Source: Actinomycetota bacterium (GTDB lineage Bacteria > Actinomycetota > Actinomycetes > S36-B12 > UBA5976). Taken from it: a stretch of 5,135 bases of DNA. The stretch lies in the NCBI GenBank assembly GCA_026392535.1, contig JAPLBX010000087.1, forward strand, positions 1 to 5,135, given 5' to 3'. Below the pieces are notes generated by a model. The model was not told where the DNA came from, ran no database searches, and saw only the letters and a list, made by a program, of their open reading frames with translations. The translations under genes and the position numbers were made by a program. This document shows positions 1-5,051 of this stretch, piece after piece. Within the stretch, counting starts at the first letter, position 1; each line of letters begins with the position of its first letter.

Positions 1-1
1 A

Positions 2-151
2 ATGATTCCCAAGATGGACGCGTGTTTGAAAGCTGTAAAAGGTGGAGTCTCACGGGCGCACATCATTGATGGGCGATTAGCACACGGCCTACTTCTTGAG
101 GTTTTCACAGACTCTGGAGTCGGCACTATGGTGATGGCGGAAACTAAATGA
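2..151 (+). CDS. argB: Acetylglutamate kinase ArgB, C-terminal fragment (5' end outside window)
   Basis: The last 49 codons of an open frame entering from the left edge and ending at TGA 149-151. ArgB phosphorylates N-acetylglutamate with ATP, the second step of arginine synthesis through acetylated intermediates, in the cytoplasm. The fragment carries the typical ArgB C-terminus: MIPKMDACLKAV, then GGVSRAHIIDGR, then LLLEVFTDSGVGTMV, which belong to the end of the amino-acid-kinase fold. The stop overlaps the argD start (ATGA at 148-151), so the two genes are probably translationally coupled in one operon. The N-acetylglutamate and most of the ATP-binding residues lie upstream of the window, so the integrity of the whole enzyme cannot be judged. 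The fragment itself shows no frameshift. Confidence 0.93.
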   Translation: MIPKMDACLKAVKGGVSRAHIIDGRLAHGLLLEVFTDSGVGTMVMAETK

Positions 152-1341
152 AAACAAATGCTGACTTTTCACAGGTCTGGGACCACCAGATGATGACAAA
201 TTACAGCGTTCCAACAATTGCAATCAGAAATGGCGAAGGTTCTTACGTTTGGGATGTTGAAGATAAGAAATATTTGGATTTGCTCGGGGGAATAGCCGTT
301 TCAGTTATCGGCCATTGCCATCCATTGGTTGTGGCAGCGATTACTGAACAAGCTTCCAAACTTTTGCACACAAGCAACCTTTATGCCCATGAACCAGCTC
401 TAGATCTTGCCAAGAAGTTCACTAAATTATTCGGCAGAGATTCAAAAGTGTTCTTCTGCCAAGACGGTGCCACCGCAATCGAAGCAGCATTAAAACTTGT
501 TCGGAAATATGGTTATGGCGTCAAACCAGATGGCACAAAACAAGTGATAGTAGCGATGCATAACGGTTTTCACGGTCGCACTTCAGGCGCGCTTTCAATA
601 ACTGGAAACGCTGCCAAGCGTGACGGCTTTGGCCCTTTCGGATATGAAGTTAGGTTCGCTGATTTCAACGATGTTGCGTCACTTGAGTCGGTAATGGGTG
701 CGGATGTCGCTGCTGTCGTGGTCGAGCCTGTCCAAGGAGAAGGCGGGATGAACGTTGGAACAACTGAATTCTTAAATTCCTGTCAGCGTTTGGCAAAGAA
801 ATTTCAAGCGTTGCTAGTTGTGGACGAAGTGCAATCTGGTGTTGGTAGAACTGGAAGCTTCTTTAATTTCACCCAGCATAATTTGCAGCCGGACATTGTC
901 ACGCTAGCCAAAGGCCTAGCCGGAGGGCTTCCAATTGGGGCTGTTATTGCAACGACTGAAATTGCACAGAATTTCGCCCCAGGAGATCATGGTTCCACAT
1001 TTGGAGGAAATCCAGTCTCGACAGCAGCAGCAAATGTAGTCGTGGATGTAGTAACCGATAAAGCCTTTTCAGAAAACGTTGTAGAGCTAGCAAACTGGTT
1101 TGCGAATTCGATTATGCAAATGAAATTACCGCAAATCAAAGCAGTCAATTACAGTGGAATGTGGTTCGGCATCGAACTTAATTCAGACAGTGCAGCGACA
1201 ATAACAAAATCCGCTACCAAACACGGCTTTTTAGTAAATGCGGTTAAGCCAAACGTTTTACGGCTCGCTCCTGCTTTGAATATTTCTCGCGAACAATTAC
1301 AGAGTTTTCTTGACATCCTTCCAAAGTTGGTGACCCAATGA
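148..1341 (+). CDS. argD: Acetylornithine aminotransferase ArgD (class III PLP aminotransferase)
   Basis: This 397-aa cytosolic PLP enzyme, a normal length for the family, would interconvert N-acetylglutamate semialdehyde plus glutamate with N-acetylornithine plus 2-oxoglutarate. Visible class III landmarks are GGIAVSVIGHCHP (47-59), SNLYAHEP (76-83), the cofactor-stacking FHGRT (141-145), EPVQGEGG (193-200), VVDEVQSGVGRTG (224-236; Asp226 for the PLP pyridine nitrogen), TLAKGLAGGLPIG with Schiff-base Lys255, GSTFGGNP (282-289) and substrate-carboxylate Arg372 in LRLAPAL. One oddity is the phosphate loop: the usual NSG(T/A)EANE reads QDGATAIE at 105-112. Some ArgD proteins also act as succinyldiaminopimelate aminotransferase, so a lysine-pathway role is possible. 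The ATG overlaps the argB stop, and the stop overlaps argR, by ATGA. No strong Shine-Dalgarno is seen, so translation is probably coupled. argF, usually next in actinobacteria, is absent. Confidence 0.93.
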   Translation: MKTNADFSQVWDHQMMTNYSVPTIAIRNGEGSYVWDVEDKKYLDLLGGIAVSVIGHCHPLVVAAITEQASKLLHTSNLYAHEPALDLAKKFTKLFGRDSKVFFCQDGATAIEAALKLVRKYGYGVKPDGTKQVIVAMHNGFHGRTSGALSITGNAAKRDGFGPFGYEVRFADFNDVASLESVMGADVAAVVVEPVQGEGGMNVGTTEFLNSCQRLAKKFQALLVVDEVQSGVGRTGSFFNFTQHNLQPDIVTLAKGLAGGLPIGAVIATTEIAQNFAPGDHGSTFGGNPVSTAAANVVVDVVTDKAFSENVVELANWFANSIMQMKLPQIKAVNYSGMWFGIELNSDSAATITKSATKHGFLVNAVKPNVLRLAPALNISREQLQSFLDILPKLVTQ

Positions 1342-1838
1342 ACGTTCCATCTAGAACTGCACGACAGCAACGAATCATCGATTTGATTACTCGTGAAGAA
1401 GTGCGTACCCAAAGTGCATTGAGATCTCTTCTGATCGCAGCTGGTTACGAAGTGACTCAAGCGACGTTGAGTCGCGACCTTGACGAAATCGGCGCCGTAA
1501 AGATCCAAAGTCAGAATGGTCATTCAATTTATGCGGTATCTCAGCCAGGAGATCCGACGAGAACCCCTCAACCACTTTTAGATTCCGATGCCCAATCTAG
1601 ATTGAGCAAAGTCGCCAACGAAGTAGTTACTGGCGTCGAAGCAGCAATGAATATCGTGGTGATTCATACAAAAGCTGGAGCAGCGCACTATTTTGGCGGG
1701 GCCATTGATCGCAACGTTTGGGCTGATGTTGTTGGTTCTGTTGCTGGAGATGACACAGTTATGGTTGTGACTCCAAGTGTGGAATCTGCAAAACGGGTAC
1801 AAGATTTATTACTTTTATTGAGTAGTCAAAACAGATAA
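1338..1838 (+). CDS. argR: Arginine repressor ArgR
   Basis: A 166-aa transcriptional regulator, close to the usual 150-170 aa. In characterised relatives it forms a hexamer, binds L-arginine and represses arg genes at ARG-box operators. The N-terminal winged helix-turn-helix occupies about residues 6-68; its recognition segment VTQATLSRDLDEIGAVK (39-55) contains the signature SRDL at 45-48. A linker of about 70-85 leads to the C-terminal oligomerisation and arginine-binding domain, with TKAGAAHYFGGAID (111-124) and the arginine-contacting GDDT at 137-140. Both domains look intact. The start overlaps the argD stop (ATGA 1338-1341), which fixes the start and implies coupling. An argR inside the biosynthetic cluster is the common actinobacterial arrangement and suggests autoregulation. 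The operon's main operator would lie upstream of this window. Confidence 0.95.
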   Translation: MNVPSRTARQQRIIDLITREEVRTQSALRSLLIAAGYEVTQATLSRDLDEIGAVKIQSQNGHSIYAVSQPGDPTRTPQPLLDSDAQSRLSKVANEVVTGVEAAMNIVVIHTKAGAAHYFGGAIDRNVWADVVGSVAGDDTVMVVTPSVESAKRVQDLLLLLSSQNR

Positions 1839-1855
1839 GAGATGGGCATCTAAAA

Positions 1856-3253
1856 ATGAGCGACAAAAAGAATTCAAATCTATGGGGTGGTAGATTCAAA
1901 GAACCAGCGTCAATTGAAATGGCAAATTTGAGTCGATCGGTTCATTTCGATTGGCGTCTCGCGCCTTACGATTTGCGTCAAAGTGCTGCACATGCACGCG
2001 TATTACACGCAGCAAATTTACTCACCGATGTTGAACTCGAATCAATGCTGGATGGTACATCGCAATTAAGCGATCAAGTTTTGTCAGGAGTATTTTCGCC
2101 GATAGATACTGACGAAGATGTGCACTCCTCATTAGAAAGAGGATTAATCGAGTTACTTGGCGCAGACCTTGGGGGAAAACTTCGTGCAGGTCGCAGTAGA
2201 AATGATCAAGTTGCAACTGATTTTCGGATGTACATCAGAGAGCAAAGTTTTGCAATTGAAGAACTAGTTACCGAACTTGCGATCGCGTTTCTAGAGCAAG
2301 CAGAAAGTCACGTCGATACACCAGCGCCCGGCTTTACCCACTTGCAACATGCTCAACCTGTTTCGTTTGGCCATGAACTAGCAAAGCATTGTCACGCGCT
2401 ACTTCGCGATGTTGAAAGACTGAAAGACTGGCGAGATCGCCATAACTACTCTCCAATGGGTGCAGGTGCCCTAGCGGGCTCTTCTCTGCCACTAGATCCT
2501 CAGGGAGTAGCCCGTGAACTTGAATTCATTGCAGCCCTTGCAAACAGCATTGATGCAGTCTCTGCACGAGATTTTGTTTCTGAATTCTTGTTCGTAACCG
2601 CCCAAATCGGAATTAATTTGTCCCGAATTGGTGAAGAAGTAGTTCTTTGGAACTCCCGAGAATTTGGCTGGGTAAATTTGCACGATTCATACTCAACTGG
2701 ATCTTCAATCATGCCTCAGAAAAAGAACCCAGATATTGCAGAGCTGGCACGTGGTAAAGCGGGGCGATTAATCGGCGATTTAACTGGTTTTCTCGCAACC
2801 GCTAAATCTCTTCCATTCGGTTACAACCGAGATTTACAAGAAGACAAAGAACCAGTTTTCGATTCAGTAGACACGCTATTGGTTTTGATTCCTGCAGTAA
2901 TTGGGATGATTAAGACGATGACTTTTAACACTGAGGTAATGGCGGCTTCTGCACCGACGGGTTTTGCACTCGCTACAGACATCGCCGAATGGCTAGTACG
3001 AGCTGGTACTCCATTTCGTAAAGCCCACGAAATTGCTGGTGAATGTGTAGCTTTTTGCGAATCAAAGAACATTGAATTATGGGATATGACTGACGCAGAT
3101 TTTGCGGCTATTTCGCCAGATCTCACAAGTGATGTCAGAGAAGTGCTGACAACCGAAGGCTCTATGAACGCAAGAGATGCTTTTGGCGGAACTGCCCCTG
3201 TTCGCGTTCGCGAACAATTGCAAAATCTGCGTGGTCGCTTAGGTATTGCCTAA
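1856..3253 (+). CDS. argH: Argininosuccinate lyase ArgH
   Basis: This 465-aa member of the fumarase/aspartase superfamily cleaves argininosuccinate to arginine and fumarate, the last step of arginine synthesis, as a cytosolic homotetramer. Visible motifs are N-terminal WGGRF (10-14), EDVHSSLE (87-94), GRSRNDQV (112-119), PGFTHLQHAQPVSFGH (158-173) with Thr161/His162 at the conserved catalytic-base position, and the signature GSSIMPQKKNPD (282-293), whose Ser pair 283/284 lies on the mobile catalytic loop. YNRDLQEDKEP (323-333) and C-terminal GGTAPVRV (444-451) are also typical. Length is normal and no key residue is missing. The ATG lies 17 bp after argR, with only a weak purine-rich AGAGATGGG in the gap. 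argG, which normally precedes argH and supplies its substrate, is not here, so ArgH depends on an argG elsewhere if it works in biosynthesis. Confidence 0.96.
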   Translation: MSDKKNSNLWGGRFKEPASIEMANLSRSVHFDWRLAPYDLRQSAAHARVLHAANLLTDVELESMLDGTSQLSDQVLSGVFSPIDTDEDVHSSLERGLIELLGADLGGKLRAGRSRNDQVATDFRMYIREQSFAIEELVTELAIAFLEQAESHVDTPAPGFTHLQHAQPVSFGHELAKHCHALLRDVERLKDWRDRHNYSPMGAGALAGSSLPLDPQGVARELEFIAALANSIDAVSARDFVSEFLFVTAQIGINLSRIGEEVVLWNSREFGWVNLHDSYSTGSSIMPQKKNPDIAELARGKAGRLIGDLTGFLATAKSLPFGYNRDLQEDKEPVFDSVDTLLVLIPAVIGMIKTMTFNTEVMAASAPTGFALATDIAEWLVRAGTPFRKAHEIAGECVAFCESKNIELWDMTDADFAAISPDLTSDVREVLTTEGSMNARDAFGGTAPVRVREQLQNLRGRLGIA

Positions 3254-3254
3254 G
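3238..3254 (+). repeat. Inverted repeat across the argH stop codon
   Basis: CTTAGG (3238-3243) and CCTAAG (3249-3254) are perfect 6-bp arms separated by TATTG. The hairpin includes the argH TAA stop (3251-3253) and lies about 30 nt before the tyrS ATG. The tract after it (AATTTATTC) is AT-rich but is not a clean T-run, so it is at best a weak attenuator, an mRNA-end stabiliser or a chance structure. Confidence 0.4.
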
Positions 3255-3284
3255 AATTTATTCAAGGTAAGCCACAATACGCCT

Positions 3285-4574
3285 ATGGCATACGATGTTT
3301 TAGCGGATTTAGAAGCTCGCAACTTGATTGCTCAAACGACCGATATAAATGAGTTAAGGGCAGCTTTGACGGTCGGCTCTATCACCTTTTACTGCGGTTT
3401 TGACCCGACAGCACCAGCTCTTCATTTGGGAAATCTCGCACAAATAGTCACCATGCGTCGACTTCAAAATGCAGGTCATCGACCTCTGGCACTCGTTGGT
3501 GGGGCAACAGGATTGATTGGCGACCCAAGTGGTAAAACTGCCGAGCGTTCATTGAATTCAACTGACATTGTTAATGAATGGGTTGAAAGAATTTCTTCTT
3601 CTATGGCAAAGTTTTTCGAAACTAAAGGAAAAAATGCAGTTGTTTTCGTCAACAATTTTGATTGGACTAAAAACTATTCTGCAATTACTTTGTTACGCGA
3701 TATTGGTAAGCATTTCTCCGTAAACAGGATGCTAGATCGCGATGCAGTTGCATCTCGTTTGAATGGCAGCGGTATTAGTTATACAGAGTTTTCTTACGTT
3801 ATTTTGCAGTCACTAGATTATGTTGAACTCTTCCGATTACACGATTGCGTTTTGCAAATTGGCGGTTCTGATCAGTGGGGCAATATAACCTCGGGATGCG
3901 AATTAGTGCGTAAAATAGAGGGTAAAACAGTGCATGCCCTTACTACACCTTTGATTACAAAAGCTGATGGAACCAAATTCGGAAAGACGGAATCTGGAAC
4001 AGTTTGGATCGATTCGCAACTAACAAGTCCTTACGCTTTTTATCAATTTTGGTTGAATGCAGCTGATAGAGCTTTGCAAACATACTTCAACACTTACAGC
4101 TTCAAACCAGTTGCTGAAATTGCAGAAATAATTGCGAAGTCAAATGCAGAACCGCATCTGAGAATTGGTCAACGTGAATTAGCAAACGAAATAACTACAT
4201 TGGTTCATGGTGAAGAAGCAGCAACAAATGCAGCAAGTGCAGGAGCTGCGTTGTTTGGCCAGGCAGATTTAAATACTATAAACATCGAAACACTTGAATC
4301 TGCATTGCGCGAAGCTGGTTTAATTGAAATCAACAAAGGCGATTTGATAGACGGCAAACTTCCATCAATTTCAGATTTATTTGTACGCAGCGAAATCGTA
4401 AATTCAAAAAGTGCAGCTCGTCGCGCGGTTGAAGAGGGCGGTGCGTACTTAAACAACGTAAAAATTACCGAATCTGATGCTCCAATAGGGCTAGATCAGC
4501 TCATTGCTGGTCAATTGTTGGTTTTGCGTCGCGGCAAGAAAACTGTTGCTGGGGTTAAATTCCTAAATAAATAG
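3285..4574 (+). CDS. tyrS: Tyrosyl-tRNA synthetase TyrS (class I aaRS, TyrRS-Z-unlike bacterial form with S4 domain)
   Basis: This 429-aa cytosolic enzyme activates tyrosine with ATP and charges tRNA-Tyr. From Met1 at 3285 there is a Rossmann catalytic domain (~1-235), a helical anticodon-binding domain (~245-340) and a C-terminal S4 RNA-binding domain (~358-420, with SKSAARRAVEEGGAYLNN). YCGFDPTAP (36-44) starts the tyrosine pocket; Tyr171, Gln175 and Asp178 (YxxxQxxD) and GGSDQWGN (193-200) complete it. The HIGH motif reads HLGN (47-50) and the KMSKS equivalent is KFGKT (231-235), the usual bacterial TyrRS form. The open frame extends to a TTG at 3246, inside argH. I chose the ATG at 3285 because MAYDVLADLEARNLIAQTTD aligns with the normal N-terminus of actinobacterial TyrRS. 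The nearest SD-like sequence, AAGG at 3264-3267, is unusually far away. Gap to argH is 31 bp, so co-transcription is likely; no T-box leader fits there. Confidence 0.95.
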   Translation: MAYDVLADLEARNLIAQTTDINELRAALTVGSITFYCGFDPTAPALHLGNLAQIVTMRRLQNAGHRPLALVGGATGLIGDPSGKTAERSLNSTDIVNEWVERISSSMAKFFETKGKNAVVFVNNFDWTKNYSAITLLRDIGKHFSVNRMLDRDAVASRLNGSGISYTEFSYVILQSLDYVELFRLHDCVLQIGGSDQWGNITSGCELVRKIEGKTVHALTTPLITKADGTKFGKTESGTVWIDSQLTSPYAFYQFWLNAADRALQTYFNTYSFKPVAEIAEIIAKSNAEPHLRIGQRELANEITTLVHGEEAATNAASAGAALFGQADLNTINIETLESALREAGLIEINKGDLIDGKLPSISDLFVRSEIVNSKSAARRAVEEGGAYLNNVKITESDAPIGLDQLIAGQLLVLRRGKKTVAGVKFLNK

Positions 4575-4579
4575 GCCAA

Positions 4580-4610
4580 AATCACTCACAAATTGCACAT
4601 ATGTGTGATT
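4580..4610 (+). terminator. Weak hairpin just after tyrS, possible terminator
   Basis: Six bases after the tyrS stop, AATCAC (4580-4585) can pair with GTGATT (4605-4610). Nested in it is a perfect 10-bp palindrome, CACATATGTG (4596-4605), which shares base 4605, so the two pairings compete. The stem is AT-rich, the loop large, and GGGAGCAAGG rather than a T-run follows. It does not look like an efficient intrinsic terminator, though some actinobacterial terminators lack a U-tail. A regulator site formed by the palindrome is an alternative. Confidence 0.3.
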
Positions 4611-4635
4611 GGGAGCAAGGTCACTATTTCTCAAT

Positions 4636-4664
4636 TTGACTCACAGTGCGCTCACACCTAATGT
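4636..4664 (+). promoter_or_regulatory. rRNA operon promoter P1 (sigma-70 family/SigA type)
   Basis: TTGACT (-35, 4636-4641) and TAATGT (-10, 4659-4664) are separated by 17 bp, matching the actinobacterial housekeeping pattern TTGAC-N17/18-TAnnnT. Transcription should begin near 4671. A C-rich discriminator (TCGCCCCC, 4665-4672) follows the -10; GC-rich discriminators are typical of stringently controlled rRNA promoters. The -35 lies only about 60 bp after the tyrS stop. The spacer contains two CTCACA repeats 11 bp apart. Confidence 0.75.
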
Positions 4665-4672
4665 TCGCCCCC

Positions 4673-4718
4673 GTTGCTCAAAACAGAAACGGACAGTAGG
4701 CCGGTGTTTTGAAACAAC
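4673..4718 (+). repeat. Hairpin at the 5' end of the predicted P1 transcript
   Basis: TCAAAACA (4678-4685) pairs perfectly with TGTTTTGA (4705-4712). Outside it, GTTG (4673-4676) pairs with CAAC (4715-4718) across a small asymmetric internal loop, giving 12 bp in all. Inside, CGG (4690-4692) and CCG (4701-4703) can close a smaller loop. The structure would start within a few nucleotides of the predicted P1 start, so it could protect the 5' end or act as an early leader element. Confidence 0.5.
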
Positions 4719-4737
4719 AGATGGATTTTCGGATCCC

Positions 4738-4780
4738 CAACAAACTAAAGATTAAAGTGCAAAAACTTTTGTTTTTGTTG
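4738..4780 (+). repeat. Overlapping alternative hairpins in the leader
   Basis: CAAAAAC (4760-4766) and GTTTTTG (4771-4777) form a perfect 7-bp stem with a TTTT loop. Alternatively CAACAAA (4738-4744) pairs with TTTGTTG (4774-4780), with AAAG (4747-4750) and CTTT (4766-4769) adding an inner segment. The two folds share 4766 and 4774-4777, so they exclude each other. No T-run follows 4780. The function is unknown; the sequence is simple and A/T-rich, so chance pairing is possible. Confidence 0.35.
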
Positions 4781-4807
4781 CAATAATCACTGTGAAAACC
4801 AGCGGAT

Positions 4808-4837
4808 TTGACCCTATGGGTCTTACTCCTGTACTTT
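4808..4837 (+). promoter_or_regulatory. rRNA operon promoter P2 (sigma-70 family/SigA type)
   Basis: TTGACC (-35, 4808-4813) and TACTTT (-10, 4832-4837) are separated by 18 bp, again fitting TTGAC...TAnnnT. The start would be near 4844, about 210 nt before mature 16S and upstream of the boxA, so transcripts from both promoters would carry the antitermination element. The -10 match is weaker than in P1. With 17-bp spacing the hexamer would be GTACTT, which is poorer. Confidence 0.6.
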
Positions 4838-4860
4838 CACTACAGACGCCCCAAAAGCAC

Positions 4861-4876
4861 AACCTTTTAAAAGGTT
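4861..4876 (+). repeat. Perfect 16-bp palindrome upstream of boxA (boxB-like position)
   Basis: AACCTTTTAAAAGGTT reads the same on both strands. As RNA it folds into 6 bp (AACCTT/AAGGTT) with a TTAA loop. It lies between the predicted P2 start and the boxA, 23 nt before the boxA, the relative position of a boxB hairpin in rRNA leaders. As DNA it could instead be a dimeric regulator site. There is no T-run after it, so it is not a terminator. Confidence 0.5.
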
Positions 4877-4898
4877 CTGGGATTGGTGTGCGCCCGTA

Positions 4899-4921
4899 AC
4901 TTGAGAACTCAACAGCGTGCC
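4899..4921 (+). promoter_or_regulatory. boxA-type rRNA antitermination element
   Basis: ACTTGAGAACTCAACAGCGT followed by GCC closely matches, from memory, the conserved leader element of actinobacterial rRNA operons (core TTGAGAACTCAA, followed by AGYGTG). The core contains the short palindrome TTGAG-AA-CTCAA. As RNA, boxA is recognised by NusB with S10 (NusE) and assembles the antitermination complex that keeps polymerase elongating through untranslated rRNA. It lies about 130 nt before the mature 16S, downstream of both promoters. Confidence 0.8.
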
Positions 4922-4942
4922 AAATAGTCGACGAATTATTAC

Positions 4943-4968
4943 CCCGTTGGTCTGAAATGACCAAAGGG
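4943..4968 (+). repeat. Leader hairpin with TGAAAT loop, likely pre-16S processing or folding element
   Basis: TTGGTC (4947-4952) pairs perfectly with GACCAA (4959-4964) around TGAAAT. After one G/A mismatch, CCC (4943-4945) and GGG (4966-4968) extend the stem to 9 bp. TTTCTTT follows, giving a superficial terminator look, but its place after boxA and its similarity to the actinobacterial leader segment ACCCCGT...CTTTGA favour a leader-RNA role. Confidence 0.5.
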
Positions 4969-4990
4969 ATTTCTTTGAGGCAATAGATAT

Positions 4991-5010
4991 AACAAGCACA
5001 TCAGCTTGTT
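4991..5010 (+). repeat. Leader hairpin AACAAGC/GCTTGTT
   Basis: Perfect 7-bp arms (4991-4997 and 5004-5010) around the loop ACATCA, about 40 nt before the mature 16S 5' end. It probably folds within the pre-16S 5' flank. It could instead be half of the long processing stem formed with the 3' flank of 16S, which is outside the window. Confidence 0.45.
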
Positions 5011-5022
5011 TGTCGTATGCCA

Positions 5023-5038
5023 GATCACTCTCGTGATC
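5023..5038 (+). repeat. Leader hairpin GATCAC-TCTC-GTGATC
   Basis: Perfect 6-bp arms with a 4-nt loop end 13 nt before the mature 16S start. GCTTT (5039-5043) and AAAGC (5046-5050) follow directly as a near-palindrome whose 2-nt loop is too small for a simple hairpin. A position just 5' of 16S suits a maturation or processing signal. Confidence 0.45.
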
Positions 5039-5051
5039 GCTTTAAAAAGCA

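Larger units (their letters stand above)
4671..5051 (+). promoter_or_regulatory. Pre-16S leader region of the rRNA operon (no gene seen)
   Basis: The 477 bases between tyrS and 16S hold no credible gene on either strand; a 70-codon minus-strand open frame (4752-4964) crosses conserved leader elements and looks accidental. From about 4671 onward the region is leader. It contains an early hairpin (4673-4718), an A/T-rich hairpin zone (4738-4780), a second promoter (4808-4837), a perfect palindrome (4861-4876), a boxA-type element (4899-4921) and three hairpins before the mature 5' end (4943-5038). From memory, the segments around the boxA, ACCCCGTTGG and TTTCTTTGAGG resemble the leader preceding 16S in Streptomyces and other actinobacteria. 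Expected roles are NusB/S10-dependent antitermination and RNase processing of the pre-16S. Confidence 0.8.

Noticed and set aside
1149..1523. 124-codon minus-strand open frame over the argD/argR junction
   Set aside because: It is a shadow of two well-supported plus-strand genes, with Cys/Arg/Ser-rich composition and no domain.
2821..3126. 101-codon minus-strand open frame inside argH
   Set aside because: It is a Ser/Ala/Lys-rich antisense shadow of a conserved enzyme with no start context.
3246..3284. Upstream TTG start for tyrS that would add 13 residues and overlap argH by 8 bp
   Set aside because: The extra residues do not fit the known N-terminus of bacterial TyrRS, no SD precedes the TTG, and the ATG at 3285 aligns with homologues.
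3254..3284. T-box or tyrosine-responsive leader for tyrS
   Set aside because: Only 31 bp separate argH from the tyrS ATG, far too short for a T-box, and no T-box sequence is visible.
4899..4921. Short palindrome TTGAGAACTCAA as a regulator operator
   Set aside because: It is better explained as the conserved actinobacterial boxA antitermination element, given its position and flanking bases.
4752..4964. 70-codon minus-strand open frame in the tyrS-16S gap
   Set aside because: It runs antisense across P2, the palindrome and the conserved boxA, has no recognisable protein features, and is explained by chance.
4943..4977. Hairpin followed by TTTCTTT as an intrinsic terminator
   Set aside because: It lies downstream of both rRNA promoters and the boxA and upstream of 16S, where termination would silence the operon. 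The T-run is interrupted, and the segment resembles conserved rRNA leader sequence.
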